DNA of 64,000 nucleotides from Staphylococcus sp. KG4-3. GTDB taxonomy: Bacteria > Bacillota > Bacilli > Staphylococcales > Staphylococcaceae. The notes beneath the pieces are model-generated. The model ran no database searches. It saw nothing but the letters and a program-made list of their open reading frames with translations, and was not told the origin of the DNA. Made by a program: the position numbers and the translations under genes. Where the stretch lies: the NCBI RefSeq assembly GCF_033597815.2, contig NZ_CP166245.1, positions 1,364,001-1,428,000 of the forward strand. The letters run 5' to 3'. Positions 50,081 to 60,189 of the stretch are shown here, in pieces. The first letter of the stretch is position 1. The number at the start of each line of letters is the position of its first letter.

Positions 50081-51211
50081 ATGGCAAGAGAACAAGACTA
50101 TATAAATTCACATCCATTAGATAAATATATAGAAGAAAATTCTTCAAGTGAATCTGAAGTCGTGAATTCTACCCAGTATACTCAAAAAGACCAACAAAAG
50201 ATTAATGAGTTGAGTGAAAAAATAAAACCCATGGACCATGATGGCTTATTGAATTATGGTACGGAAGCTCAATCACATATGTCACAATTCTCACACCGTA
50301 TTTTAAATGAAGTTAAAACAACTGATGTTGGACCAGTTGGTGAATCGTTGAATGGACTAATGAGTAAACTGAAATCAGTAAACCCTGATGAATTGAATCC
50401 AGAAAATCAATCTAAATTAAAGCGTATTTTTAGAAGAACAAAGGCATCTGTAAATGAAATTTTTTCAAAGATGCAATCGGTTGGTTCACAAATAGATCGC
50501 ATATCTATCGAGTTAGATAAACATAAAAACAACTTAGTCAAAGATGTAGATATGTTAGATGAATTATACAATATAAATAAAGACTATTTTGATGAATTAT
50601 CATTGTATATTGAAGCAGCCAAAAAGAAACAACATGATCTGCAACAAGAAGATGTGCCTAAATTAAGAGCGCAGGCAAAATCAACAGGTAATCAGATGGA
50701 TGTGCAAGCTGCATCGGATATGGAACAATTTATTGATCGATTAGATAAACGTATTTATGATTTACAACTATCTCGACAAATTGCGATACAAACAGCGCCG
50801 CAAATACGAATGATTCAAAATGTTAACCAAGCTTTAGCAGAAAAAATTCAAAGTTCTATTCTCACAAGTATTCCTTTGTGGAAAAATCAAATGTCAATTG
50901 CACTAACTTTAATGAGACAACGAAATGCAGTAACTGCTCAAAAGGCTGTTACCGATACGACAAATGATTTATTATTAAAGAACTCTGAACTACTGAAACA
51001 AAATGCTCTAGCAACTGCTACTGAAAATGAACGTGGCGTCGTTGATATTGAGACTCTAAAAACAACACAAAATGACATTATTGAAACAATAGAACAGACA
51101 CTACAGATTCAAGAACAAGGTCGTAATAAACGTAAACAAGCTGAGTCCGAATTAAATCAACTTGAAACTGAATTACAAAATCAACTTTTAGATATGAAAC
51201 AAAACAAATAA
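50081..51211 (+). CDS. telA: Toxic anion resistance protein, TelA family
   Basis: 376 residues, soluble and mostly coiled coil. The TelA core KVRA-like helices include LKRIFRRTKASVNEIFSKMQ and QIAIQTAPQIRMIQNVNQAL. The family is linked to tellurite, lantibiotic and antimicrobial tolerance, with an unclear mechanism; the XpaC partner may anchor it at the membrane. The ATG at 50081 has GGAGAG 8 bases upstream; an in-frame ATG at 50066 is less well placed. Confidence 0.87.
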   Translation: MAREQDYINSHPLDKYIEENSSSESEVVNSTQYTQKDQQKINELSEKIKPMDHDGLLNYGTEAQSHMSQFSHRILNEVKTTDVGPVGESLNGLMSKLKSVNPDELNPENQSKLKRIFRRTKASVNEIFSKMQSVGSQIDRISIELDKHKNNLVKDVDMLDELYNINKDYFDELSLYIEAAKKKQHDLQQEDVPKLRAQAKSTGNQMDVQAASDMEQFIDRLDKRIYDLQLSRQIAIQTAPQIRMIQNVNQALAEKIQSSILTSIPLWKNQMSIALTLMRQRNAVTAQKAVTDTTNDLLLKNSELLKQNALATATENERGVVDIETLKTTQNDIIETIEQTLQIQEQGRNKRKQAESELNQLETELQNQLLDMKQNK

Positions 51212-51251
51212 ATTTTTGCGTTTAATTAAATATTTGTTATAAAAAATGACT

Positions 51252-51282
51252 CCGGGATATAAATAGATGTCCCGGTTTTTTA
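51252..51282 (+). terminator. Terminator of the acyP-telA group
   Basis: Stem CCGGGA / TCCCGG followed by TTTTTTAT. Confidence 0.8.
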
Positions 51283-51367
51283 TGGAAAGTACATAAACTA
51301 GTAAAAATCTTGTTATAAGGTTATTTTCACTTATTGTCTTTCTATACCAAAAACTAATTTGTTATAG

Positions 51368-51408
51368 AAAAAGAGCGTATCCATTTTCATATATGGATAC
51401 GCTCTTTT
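51368..51408. terminator. Bidirectional terminator
   Basis: Stem AAAAGAGCGTATCCAT / ATGGATACGCTCTTTT, 16 bp. It most likely ends the BCCT transporter gene from the right. Confidence 0.85.
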
Positions 51409-51501
51409 GAATTTAATATAAGATTACTTTTAACTCGATTTTATTTTAGCACTAAACTTAAACACTTATAGTATATGTTCTGGCATTGCTATGCTAAAAG
51501 T

Positions 51502-53127
51502 TTAATCGTTATCAGAAGATTTTTCAGTTAAAATATTGTTTTTTGAAGTTTCTTTTTCTTTATTCACTGCTATGTTTTGTTCTATAGCTAATTTATGTGC
51601 AATTTTTGGTGCTGTCCATACTGCTGGCAGCATAATGATTGATATCGGAACGGCTGTAACAATAATAAACGATTGAATGGCATTGATACTACCTTCCCCT
51701 ATATTTATTAAAATGATTGATATAACACCCATAATAACAACCCAAAAGAGTCTTATCATTTTCGGTGGATCACCTTCTCCAGTAACAGACATCGAAATTG
51801 AATACGACATCGTATCAGCAGTTGTGATGACAAATATTAACGTCAACAATAATAAAACAATTACCATTACAGTACCTAATGGCAAATGAGATGCAATTGA
51901 AATGACTGCTGCAGGTAATCCATTATCTGTTAATGGCCCGCTAATTGTACCACTATTTTTGATCTCATAAGATAGACCACTACCACCAAGAATAGAAAAC
52001 CATATATGAGAAACTACTGCAGCTACTATAGATACAAGTAAAAATATTTCTCTAATTGTACGACCTCTAGATACACGAGCAACTAACATTCCCATTAAAG
52101 GACCATATCCTATAAACCAACCAAAGAAAAACAACATCCACGTGCCAGCCCATTTATCATTTCCTCTAAATGTACTAATTTCTAGAAAATGAGTTATATA
52201 AACACCATATGAAGATATAAATGTATCTATAATAAAGTGCCCAGGACCTAATAATAATATAAATGCTGCAAGTGCTAGTGCCAGCCATACATTTAATTTG
52301 CTTAAAAATTGTATGCCTTTCTCGATGCCAGTAGTAGCAGAAATGGTCACAACAACCATTAAGCCTGTGACAGATAATATTTGAGTAATTATATTATCTG
52401 GTATACCAAAAATACTATGTAACCAGTAACTAAATTGAAAACCGAAGAACCCAATTGTACCAATAGTACCAGCTACAGCGCCTAAAATACAAAAAACATC
52501 TATAATCCATCCAATTTTACTTTTTTCTATTTTACTACCAAAAATTGGATATAGTAGTGTACGTGGACGCATTTTTAAGTGTTTATTATAGTGTGCATAC
52601 ATAATAATAATACCACTGATTGCTCCATAAACTGCCCACGCTGTAAAGCCCCAAGAGGTAAAACTTTGTGCCATAGCAGCTGGTATGGCTTGAGTACTGC
52701 CATTTTTAATGTCAGAATCCATTGTTGGTGGGACATCTATAAAATAATACATTGGTTCTGCTGCAGCCCAAAAAATAGCTCCTGCGCCTAAGCCTGAAGT
52801 AATTACGATGGCAGCCCACCTAAAATAACCCATTTCTGGTTTAGAAGCGTTTCCTAGTCGAACACGACCATATTTTGAAAATGCTAAAAACGCACCTACG
52901 GCAAACGTTGCAAGAAGTAATATTTGCCAAAAAGCTCCGAAGTAAGTAATTGAGATTTGAAAACCTTTCTGAACTAAATTCGAAGTTGCCTGTGTAAAAA
53001 TGGATGACATCAGTACAAATAAAACTAGGATGCCTCCGCTAATTAAAAATACTGGCCAATCTAATTTATCTTTCCATTGTGAATATTTAATATTATTCGA
53101 CCCCTCTATTATACGTGTTCTGACCAA
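51502..53127 (-). CDS. BCCT family transporter (betaine/choline/carnitine type)
   Basis: 541 residues from the first possible start, with 12 membrane helices. BCCT signatures: the tryptophan-rich FTSWGFTAWAVYG and the conserved FIGYGPLMGMLVARVSRGRTIREIF. It imports a trimethylammonium osmolyte or precursor by ion coupling. The start is uncertain: TTG at 53127 has no ribosome binding site, while GAGGGG lies 9 bases before an in-frame ATT at 53091 (529 residues). The C terminus is polar. Single gene. Confidence 0.85.
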   Translation of the reverse strand: MVRTRIIEGSNNIKYSQWKDKLDWPVFLISGGILVLFVLMSSIFTQATSNLVQKGFQISITYFGAFWQILLLATFAVGAFLAFSKYGRVRLGNASKPEMGYFRWAAIVITSGLGAGAIFWAAAEPMYYFIDVPPTMDSDIKNGSTQAIPAAMAQSFTSWGFTAWAVYGAISGIIIMYAHYNKHLKMRPRTLLYPIFGSKIEKSKIGWIIDVFCILGAVAGTIGTIGFFGFQFSYWLHSIFGIPDNIITQILSVTGLMVVVTISATTGIEKGIQFLSKLNVWLALALAAFILLLGPGHFIIDTFISSYGVYITHFLEISTFRGNDKWAGTWMLFFFGWFIGYGPLMGMLVARVSRGRTIREIFLLVSIVAAVVSHIWFSILGGSGLSYEIKNSGTISGPLTDNGLPAAVISIASHLPLGTVMVIVLLLLTLIFVITTADTMSYSISMSVTGEGDPPKMIRLFWVVIMGVISIILINIGEGSINAIQSFIIVTAVPISIIMLPAVWTAPKIAHKLAIEQNIAVNKEKETSKNNILTEKSSDND

Positions 53128-53560
53128 TATAATTATTGAATGTATGATGCTATTTTAATAATTTTAATAAGAGATTTATTAGGACATTAAATAGTAAAGA
53201 TGAATCTATAATATGAGAGGTGTAACTGTTTATGTGAAAACCATAAACAATTAATTTAAGCTTGTTTTATCAATATTAAAAAGTCACATTCTATAAAATA
53301 CACTATTTTGAACTTATGAAAATACAAATTGACTATCACCATAATACTCTTATATTGCTCTTTGACGAAACACTTGAAGTAAAGAGTATAGCTTATTTTT
53401 AATAACTAATCAAATCGACTTTTCAAATTCATTTTCTTCAAATCATCGTGTTTTATTAATATGATTATAAAATATATCACTTACTATAATCAATATATTA
53501 TTGGGAATTAATAAAGAGTTTAAATAATATAAAAGCATATATTTATCGATTATTTACATA
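53128..53560. other. AT-rich gap before the BrnQ terminator
   Basis: No frame with a ribosome binding site and no hairpin of note apart from the terminator at its right end. It should contain the BCCT promoter, which I cannot place. Confidence 0.5.
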
Positions 53561-53602
53561 AAAAAGCAAATCAACGCCAGTTTAAGCGCCGATTTGCTTT
53601 AA
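53561..53602 (-). terminator. Terminator of brnQ
   Basis: Stem AAAGCAAATC...GGCG-type arms (AAGCAAATCAACGCC / GGCGC-GATTTGCTT read as complement); TTTTTTATG follows on the minus strand. Confidence 0.75.
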
Positions 53603-53611
53603 TTTTAAATG

Positions 53612-54955
53612 TTATTCTTTTTCGTAAACAATTGGTTTTTGATTTTTTACCATTGCAGCTACAATATAACCTATGATTGTTGTCACAACAGCAATTGGGA
53701 ACCATTCAAGTGAATAGTCTTTTAACGGCAAGCTATCAATGAAACTCAATTTTAGCCAGCCTTGTGTATGAATGACACTTAAAATAGATACAATTGTAAC
53801 AATAGTAACAGGAATTTGTTGTGCAATTGGTTTTGTAGGTACAAAACGTGCTATTAAAATAAGTAATACCGATGTAATTGCTACAGGGTACACAATACTT
53901 AGTACTGGCACAGACATAGTAATGACTGAGTTAAGTCCTTGGTTTGCTAAAATAAAACTAATTAGTGTAAACACAATTACATATATTTTATAAGAAATTC
54001 TTGGGAAAATTCTATGGAAATATTCTGATACAGCTACGATTAAACCGCAAGCTGTTGTAAGACAAGCAAGTGCCACAATAATACCTAATAAATATTTACC
54101 CAATGTTCCAAATCCAAGACTTGCCATAGTCGTTAATAAATATGTACCAATATTTTGGTCATTGGCAGTCAGGCTCGCTATTTTTTCCTGAGGTACTGCC
54201 ATATGATTACCTATAAATCCTAATGAGATATAAATAAACATTAAAGCTACAGCTGCAATAACGCCAGCCATTAACGTTTGTTTGAAAATTTGATTGGCAT
54301 GTGTAATACCTGTTGATTTTACTGCATTAACAACAATCATTGAGAAAGCTATAGCTGCAATGGCATCCATAGTTAGATAACCATTTGTGAACCCTTGTGA
54401 GAAACCTGCAAAGTTCGATGTGAATGCTTCAGTTGCTTGACTATGGGAATTACTACCATAATCAACAAATCCTTTGATAATCATTGCTAAAATAGTGATC
54501 AATAACAATGGTGTTAATAGCGAACCAATACGATCTACCATTTTAGTTGGATTAATACATAAATATAAAACTATCAGGAAATATATTACAGTAAAGATAA
54601 ACAATGCTAAACTACTATTTGTGTGTGCAATCGGTGTCACTGTCATTTCAAACGATGTCGATGCTGTACGAGGAATCGCGAACAGTGGTCCAATTGTAAG
54701 ATAGATGATGACTAGGAATATGATAGAGAACTTAGGTGAAATTTTATTTAATGATCCAATATAACCTTGTTTATCTAACGCGCCTACGATAACGCCTAAT
54801 AGTGGTAGTCCAATACCTGTTAAAGCAAATGCTAAGATTGATGGCCAGAAATACTGACCACTATCTAAGCCTAAATTTGGTGGGAAAATAAGATTACCTG
54901 CCCCAAAAAACATTGCGAACAATGTAAAACCTATAATCCATGTATTTTTATTCAT
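53612..54955 (-). CDS. brnQ: Branched-chain amino acid carrier BrnQ
   Basis: 447 residues with 12 membrane helices (LIVCS family). The N terminus [21 protein letters not shown] is a family hallmark; [25 protein letters not shown] is also conserved. It imports leucine, isoleucine and valine with Na+ or H+. A CodY-like site lies upstream, which fits control by branched-chain amino acids. Confidence 0.92.
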   Translation of the reverse strand: MNKNTWIIGFTLFAMFFGAGNLIFPPNLGLDSGQYFWPSILAFALTGIGLPLLGVIVGALDKQGYIGSLNKISPKFSIIFLVIIYLTIGPLFAIPRTASTSFEMTVTPIAHTNSSLALFIFTVIYFLIVLYLCINPTKMVDRIGSLLTPLLLITILAMIIKGFVDYGSNSHSQATEAFTSNFAGFSQGFTNGYLTMDAIAAIAFSMIVVNAVKSTGITHANQIFKQTLMAGVIAAVALMFIYISLGFIGNHMAVPQEKIASLTANDQNIGTYLLTTMASLGFGTLGKYLLGIIVALACLTTACGLIVAVSEYFHRIFPRISYKIYVIVFTLISFILANQGLNSVITMSVPVLSIVYPVAITSVLLILIARFVPTKPIAQQIPVTIVTIVSILSVIHTQGWLKLSFIDSLPLKDYSLEWFPIAVVTTIIGYIVAAMVKNQKPIVYEKE

Positions 54956-55026
54956 ATGACTTGCTCCTTCTAACCAATAAAATAATATTACCTATTCTAT
55001 CATGGTTAATTAGATATCGTCTATAT

Positions 55027-55041
55027 AAATTTCAGAATATT
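55027..55041. promoter_or_regulatory. Possible CodY box upstream of brnQ
   Basis: AAATTTCAGAATATT matches 13 of 15 CodY consensus positions, 72 bases before brnQ. CodY senses branched-chain amino acids, so the site makes biological sense. Confidence 0.45.
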
Positions 55042-55078
55042 TAAATATATCATTTATTATTTGTCAAAAACAGCCTAT

Positions 55079-56968
55079 TTAAAATGATTTTAATAATAGT
55101 TTTTTCAATAATGGTGATAATTGGGATGGGAGATTTTCAACGCCTTCTACAAATAAAGCGTATTGTCCATATATATTATGAATCGTTTGCTCAATATCTT
55201 CTGTGATAGGCTCTTGGCTCAAAAACACATTGAAGACTTCAATACCCATTTTACGAGCTGTTTCAACCGCTTCATAAGTATCTAATATACCATCTTGGCT
55301 ATAATTATATGCAGAAGGTTCTCCATCTGAAAATACAATTAAGAAACGCTGATTATGGGAGCGACGCATGAGTCTTTCACTACCAATTCTAATAGCAACA
55401 CCATCTCTATTATCATCTTGTGGTTCTAATGCCATTATTCTTGGCCCATCTTTATCCATCATAGAACGATTGTATGTGATGATTTCATCTATAATATTGG
55501 GTTGGTTTGCTTCATCGGCATCGAAGGCATCCTCATTAAATGCCAATATTTCATGTTTTACATTTAGGCTCTTTAATGTTTCGTGAAATAGTACGACACC
55601 TTTAATTGTTTCTTCCATTTTATCTTGCATGCTGGCTGAAGCATCTACTAATAATGTGAACGTAGCATCGAATGACTGACTTAAGTCTTGTTTTTTATAA
55701 AATAGTTTATATTGATCGTCTATAAACCAATTGAGTAGGTTTTTTTGTAATCTGCCTTTTGTTAAATTATGTCGTTCATCTTGATATTCTCTATCAATCG
55801 TTTTTTGTATGATTTGAATTAAATCTTTGGTTTCAAACTGGACATCAGATTCAACTTTTTGGTATTGGTGGATAAATTGAGGTTGAATTTCAGGGATGTT
55901 CCATTTGATTTCGACGTTTTCATTAATTCCTTTTAAAGCGAAAGCTTGATTATGCCCAACAGAACCGCCTTGATCGTCTTCTATATTATTAGATGAACCT
56001 TTCCCCTTTTTGGTTTGCATATCAGTCATATCATCAGCAGGATCGCCTTCACGCGTATTATCATTATCGCCCATGACTTGGCTATTTTCCCCTTCATGTA
56101 ATTCCATTTCTAAGTATGCGCCACCTTGTGAGGCACTATCTTGATTATTTGATTCCATCTCTTCACTTACTGAATCTTCGTCTTTATTTTCATTTGAACT
56201 ACCGTCTGTATTGCTCGCATCTGTTCTAGTTAAATCCTCGAATTGAAGTGCTTGTATAGATTCATAAACTTTTTTTGGTAAATGATAATATTCGTTTAGC
56301 ATATCCTCTTTTAATATATCGTCGATTTGGAACATAATTCGCTCCACTAAATACATATTATCTTCAGAAGTCTTGTTATAGAAAAAGTTCGGTAAGTACA
56401 TATACATATTATTTAACACATCATCAATTTGTGGATGTATTTGTGGTATATCGTAAAAGTTTTCTGTTATAAAAGAAGCCTCCAGATATAGAAATAATAA
56501 ATCTGTAAAAGTAGTTTTGGTTCTGTATACATTTATTTGTGTCTTATTGTAGTTAAGCCTAACTTCATTACGCATCTGAATAGCTGATTTAGTTGATGGT
56601 CGTTCCTTTGCTATCGTGCTTAAGATGCGTTGGTCTTCGAGTAGTTTGAAAAGTTGCTGATAGAATTTAGGATGTTTGAACTCATGATTCTGTATAACAT
56701 GATTCACAACCTTTTCATCCATCATCTGGTAACCATAAGCAGCGAGCATGACGTCAGTTTTTAATCCTGTAGTTTCAACATATTCATTTCTATGTGACCA
56801 AAAAGAACTCGTGATTAAAGTATTATTAATTGGATCGTAATAAGGGAACTTTTGAATCTTAACTTGTGTTTGCTCATTTTTCAGTAAAAGACGTGCTAAA
56901 TCTTGAAGCATCATCACTTGTTTAGCATCTAGTTGCTCGTCATTGAATTTTATAAAACGGTCACTCAT
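55079..56968 (-). CDS. CobT/NorD-like protein with VWA domain
   Basis: 629 residues. The N-terminal two-fifths is helical. A very acidic, low-complexity linker (about 250-345; stretches such as NENKDEDSVSEEMESN) follows, and then a C-terminal VWA domain with an intact MIDAS, LLVDASASM, and FSDGEPSAY. It pairs with the MoxR-type ATPase 12 bases upstream. Such pairs remodel or insert metal into target proteins (CbbQ-CbbO, NorQ-NorD). The CobT label is by homology only: no cobalamin genes are near. The client is unknown. Confidence 0.83.
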   Translation of the reverse strand: MSDRFIKFNDEQLDAKQVMMLQDLARLLLKNEQTQVKIQKFPYYDPINNTLITSSFWSHRNEYVETTGLKTDVMLAAYGYQMMDEKVVNHVIQNHEFKHPKFYQQLFKLLEDQRILSTIAKERPSTKSAIQMRNEVRLNYNKTQINVYRTKTTFTDLLFLYLEASFITENFYDIPQIHPQIDDVLNNMYMYLPNFFYNKTSEDNMYLVERIMFQIDDILKEDMLNEYYHLPKKVYESIQALQFEDLTRTDASNTDGSSNENKDEDSVSEEMESNNQDSASQGGAYLEMELHEGENSQVMGDNDNTREGDPADDMTDMQTKKGKGSSNNIEDDQGGSVGHNQAFALKGINENVEIKWNIPEIQPQFIHQYQKVESDVQFETKDLIQIIQKTIDREYQDERHNLTKGRLQKNLLNWFIDDQYKLFYKKQDLSQSFDATFTLLVDASASMQDKMEETIKGVVLFHETLKSLNVKHEILAFNEDAFDADEANQPNIIDEIITYNRSMMDKDGPRIMALEPQDDNRDGVAIRIGSERLMRRSHNQRFLIVFSDGEPSAYNYSQDGILDTYEAVETARKMGIEVFNVFLSQEPITEDIEQTIHNIYGQYALFVEGVENLPSQLSPLLKKLLLKSF

Positions 56969-56980
56969 GTTTATCCCTCA

Positions 56981-57775
56981 CTAAAAGTTTAATTCTACCG
57001 CGTTTAAAATAGCTTGTTGTTCTCGCTCATCTTCTAACTTATCTATTATTGTTCTTTGAATGGCACGTTCAATTGGCATAATAGTAGCTAAATCACTTAA
57101 GTCTATTAATGCACGAATACTAGCCGCTTCTTCAGATATTTGACCTTGTTTTGTCATCGTACGTAAGTCTTCGTTAAACTTAATGATTTTTTGAATTAAT
57201 ACAGTGTCATTTAACTGACTTTGTTGTTTAATGACATCACTTAAAATATCACCATCGATATAATCTACTTGAATGACAACAAAACGATTTTTTAATGCTT
57301 CGTTCATTGGCAAAGTACCTATATATCCAACGTTGATTGCTGCAATGACGTTGAATCCAGGTGCTGCATTGACGACTTCTCCTGTAAATGGATTCGTCAG
57401 TTTTCTACGGTAGTCTAGCACGCCGTTTAAAATAGGTAACGTCTCAGGTTTAGCCATATTAATTTCATCAATATACAGTATATGGCCTTCTTTCATGGCT
57501 TTAATTACTGGTCCATCTATAAAAACAATTTCTTGTGTTCCGTTGTCGTTGGTTTGTATGGTTTTGAATCCGAGTAGGCTTTCCGCGTCTAAATCGACTG
57601 AACAATTGATTTGGTGCATTGGGCGATTCATTGTTTCGCTTAATGTTTCTGCCAATTTCGTCTTACCCGATCCTGTAGGTCCTTTTAGTAAAATGTTTTT
57701 ATTTAGTTGCATTAAAGCTTCTGCATCGTTAAAGACTGTTTTATCTCTATTAATATAGTTTGTACTTGTCATCAT
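56981..57775 (-). CDS. MoxR-type AAA+ ATPase
   Basis: 264 residues. Walker [16 protein letters not shown] is at residues 29-43 and Walker [18 protein letters not shown] near 95; [18 protein letters not shown] carries the sensor and arginine-finger region. The domain fills the whole protein. It is first in a two-gene operon with the VWA protein, which fits a chaperone-like MoxR-VWA machine. GAGGAG precedes the ATG. Confidence 0.86.
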   Translation of the reverse strand: MMTSTNYINRDKTVFNDAEALMQLNKNILLKGPTGSGKTKLAETLSETMNRPMHQINCSVDLDAESLLGFKTIQTNDNGTQEIVFIDGPVIKAMKEGHILYIDEINMAKPETLPILNGVLDYRRKLTNPFTGEVVNAAPGFNVIAAINVGYIGTLPMNEALKNRFVVIQVDYIDGDILSDVIKQQSQLNDTVLIQKIIKFNEDLRTMTKQGQISEEAASIRALIDLSDLATIMPIERAIQRTIIDKLEDEREQQAILNAVELNF

Positions 57776-57827
57776 GAATTGTCTCCTCTATATAAAATAT
57801 GACTTATTTATTTATAAAAAATCATTA

Positions 57828-57878
57828 AAAATAGACTGGGGCATGAATACATCATCATATTTCGCCCTAGCCCTATTT
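57828..57878 (-). terminator. Terminator-like hairpin
   Basis: Imperfect arms AAATAGACTGGGGC and GCCCTAGCCCTATTT; TTTTTAATG follows on the minus strand. It would end the DUF6501-like gene before the MoxR operon. Confidence 0.5.
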
Positions 57879-57935
57879 GTTAAGAAATTATTTGAACGCG
57901 CAACACAATATGAGCGCAAGATTTATTTGTTAATT

Positions 57936-58139
57936 CTATACCTCTTTAAAATATTCTTTGTAATAACCACCAACAAGCCCAGAGTTATCAATAATTTGGT
58001 AATATTCTTCAGTTTCATTTATAACATCATATTGTTGCCCAATAGTTAGCATATCAGCAACTGTGAATTTCTTAGCATTTGTATGAATAACTTCAACTTT
58101 TTTCACTGGTGTATTTTCTTTCCATGTTTCATGTAACAT
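57936..58139 (-). CDS. DUF6501-like small protein
   Basis: 67 residues, soluble. It has an SH3-like pattern of short beta strands: DVINETEEYYQIIDNSGLVGGYYKEYF. It looks like the DUF6501 family as I remember it. Function unknown. AAGAGGAATG lies upstream of the ATG; the VOC gene upstream is 18 bases away on the same strand. Confidence 0.7.
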   Translation of the reverse strand: MLHETWKENTPVKKVEVIHTNAKKFTVADMLTIGQQYDVINETEEYYQIIDNSGLVGGYYKEYFKEV

Positions 58140-58157
58140 AAATAAACATTCCTCTTT

Positions 58158-58970
58158 CTATGATTTAATTTCTAAAGTCAATATAAAAGTGATACCACTT
58201 TTTTCACTAATTCTTAAGGATTTTTCACCTTCTTGATCTAATGATTGGTAAGGAATACCTATAGATTCAAGTTGTTGTAATGCATTTTGGAATTGTGCTT
58301 TGGATTCAGTTGCAAACTCAATTTGTTCTACAATACCATGTTTCGGCATTTTTAAATCTTCTTCAGTAGCGTGTAAGTGTAATTCCCCACCTAAACCACC
58401 TTCCCCGATTCGGAAGACTTGTACTTTATAGTCTGCGTCAGGACGTGGTGTATATTCAGCGAAATGCGTAAGGCCAAACACTTTTGTCAAAATAGATTGA
58501 GTGAGTAATAATTCATTTACTTTAAGTAAGACTGGCCCTAAACCTTGAATTTGATGCAGTGGGTTAACAGTACTATCAAATGTGGGCATTCCTAGAGGTG
58601 CACCCGTATTGTGTTCGTTTGAATAAATATTGAACGTCTGATGATTATGGTCATTAAATTCAAAATACTTATGCCCATTTAAATCAGTAATTTCACTATG
58701 ATCAATTTGATGGTCATCTAAGATAGTTTGGTATTCATCTAAACCCTCGTCACTTGGTAAACGTAAACCAATATTTTCAATATGATTCTCTTGATTTGTA
58801 TAGTTTGGTATTTCTACAAAATGGATACGTGTGCCGGAGTTTAGTTCTGCATCACCAAAACGGAGAGCTTGCCCTTTATCTTCAACGTTTAGACCTAATA
58901 CATCTTTAAATAAAGTTTTAGTTTTTTCTAAATTATCTGTCCCTGTGGTTACACTTCTAAGACCATTCAT
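58158..58970 (-). CDS. VOC superfamily protein (glyoxalase/dioxygenase-like)
   Basis: 270 residues with two vicinal-oxygen-chelate modules, the first starting GLRSVTTGTDNLEKTKTLFKDVLG and the second near IQGLGPVLLKVNELLLTQ. Metal-ligand candidates are His in TRIHFVEIPN and GELHLHATEE. The two-module layout resembles ring-cleaving dioxygenases such as MhqO, but the substrate cannot be told. The ATG at 58970 is used because AAAGGGG lies 8 bases upstream. Confidence 0.82.
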   Translation of the reverse strand: MNGLRSVTTGTDNLEKTKTLFKDVLGLNVEDKGQALRFGDAELNSGTRIHFVEIPNYTNQENHIENIGLRLPSDEGLDEYQTILDDHQIDHSEITDLNGHKYFEFNDHNHQTFNIYSNEHNTGAPLGMPTFDSTVNPLHQIQGLGPVLLKVNELLLTQSILTKVFGLTHFAEYTPRPDADYKVQVFRIGEGGLGGELHLHATEEDLKMPKHGIVEQIEFATESKAQFQNALQQLESIGIPYQSLDQEGEKSLRISEKSGITFILTLEIKS

Positions 58971-59186
58971 TATATTAACCCCTTTATTCATAGCTTTTCA
59001 ATCATTATAACTTATTTTACGCGTTATTTATACGATGAAGTTTATGGCAAATGTATATATTAATTAAATTTTTAGAATATACATTGGATGAACTGAAAAA
59101 ATGTATTAATATAGGTATATATCATGATTTTAATCTTATAAAAAGATTAGTTGTATAATGATTATTAATAAAGGAGGTTTGTCATA

Positions 59187-59387
59187 ATGGGTGGTATGTG
59201 GTTTGTGTTTGGTATAACCGTACTTATTGCAGTTTATTCTGGTATTACCTTCTTCACTAACATAAACAATAAAGCAAAACAAAAATCTCAAAATGAGCAG
59301 AGCGCTAAAAAGAATAATATTTACGGTGTTGTATTTTTGGTGTTTTTAATTATTGCTATTATTGAACTATTTGTTTATATTGCTTAA
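59187..59387 (+). CDS. Small two-helix membrane protein
   Basis: 66 residues. Hydrophobic helices at about 3-24 and 46-65 flank a basic, polar middle (NNKAKQKSQNEQSAKKNN). AAAGGAGG precedes the ATG and TATAAT about 40 bases upstream is a likely -10. No family recognised. Confidence 0.68.
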   Translation: MGGMWFVFGITVLIAVYSGITFFTNINNKAKQKSQNEQSAKKNNIYGVVFLVFLIIAIIELFVYIA

Positions 59388-59423
59388 TTGTAATTTTAGG
59401 TATATTTTAACTATTTAAATCAA

Positions 59424-59475
59424 TAAAAAGACATCCCTACAAGAATATATAACAATCTTGTAGGGATGTCTTTTT
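59424..59475. terminator. Bidirectional terminator between convergent genes
   Basis: A 19-bp stem AAAAAGACATCCCTACAAG / CTTGTAGGGATGTCTTTTT. Confidence 0.92.
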
Positions 59476-59483
59476 ATAGTGAG

Positions 59484-60188
59484 TTACTCAGTTTTTTTAA
59501 ATAGTACAATAAGCAATTTAAGTGCTATTAAAATATAAATCACAGCAAATAAACATAATAGCAGGAAATTGTTATTAAGCAATGACAAATTATCGCTATT
59601 CAATTGATTTAAAAGATTGCTAATTGGTGGTAATAACCAGAGTATCCATTTTGTAAATGGTACGGTCGTTATAAGTACCTCTTTAGTGAAAATGATGAGC
59701 ATAATAAATATGGTTAATAACCACCTATAAGATTTAGTCGCAATTTTCGTATTTGTAATAAAAGCGCCTAATACAATGCCAAACATACTTAATAACAGAT
59801 GAGTAACTATCCCTATTAAGACAAAGTTAAAGGAAACAGGTTTATCAAATACACTAAGTAAAAGTGGATAGATTAATGAGAAAATAATCAGCAATGTACT
59901 AAATAAATATAAATATAGTATTTTTATTAACAAATAAGTAGTTTTTGATTTTAATTGCATATAGAAAATATGACGTTCATTTAAAGTGTCACGACCGAAA
60001 TTAATAATAGTCATCCACGTCATTACTATAAATAAACCAATTGCTGTAGAACCATAGCTTGATAGCACGGGCATATCTCGATAGATATATATACCGATGA
60101 CCCACAGTAAGTATGTAAATACTGGTGCAATGAATTGATACGATGTTAAAAATTTTAAGTGTTCATATTTTAAAAAAGAATATAGCAT
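59484..60188 (-). CDS. ABC transporter membrane subunit
   Basis: 234 residues with six hydrophobic helices, ABC-2 permease layout. It follows its ATPase with a one-base gap, so the two work together. Single, unlinked ABC-2 pairs often export a lipid, peptide or antibiotic; no substrate gene is nearby. The operon ends at the strong terminator downstream. Confidence 0.8.
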   Translation of the reverse strand: MLYSFLKYEHLKFLTSYQFIAPVFTYLLWVIGIYIYRDMPVLSSYGSTAIGLFIVMTWMTIINFGRDTLNERHIFYMQLKSKTTYLLIKILYLYLFSTLLIIFSLIYPLLLSVFDKPVSFNFVLIGIVTHLLLSMFGIVLGAFITNTKIATKSYRWLLTIFIMLIIFTKEVLITTVPFTKWILWLLPPISNLLNQLNSDNLSLLNNNFLLLCLFAVIYILIALKLLIVLFKKTE

Positions 60189-60189
60189 T

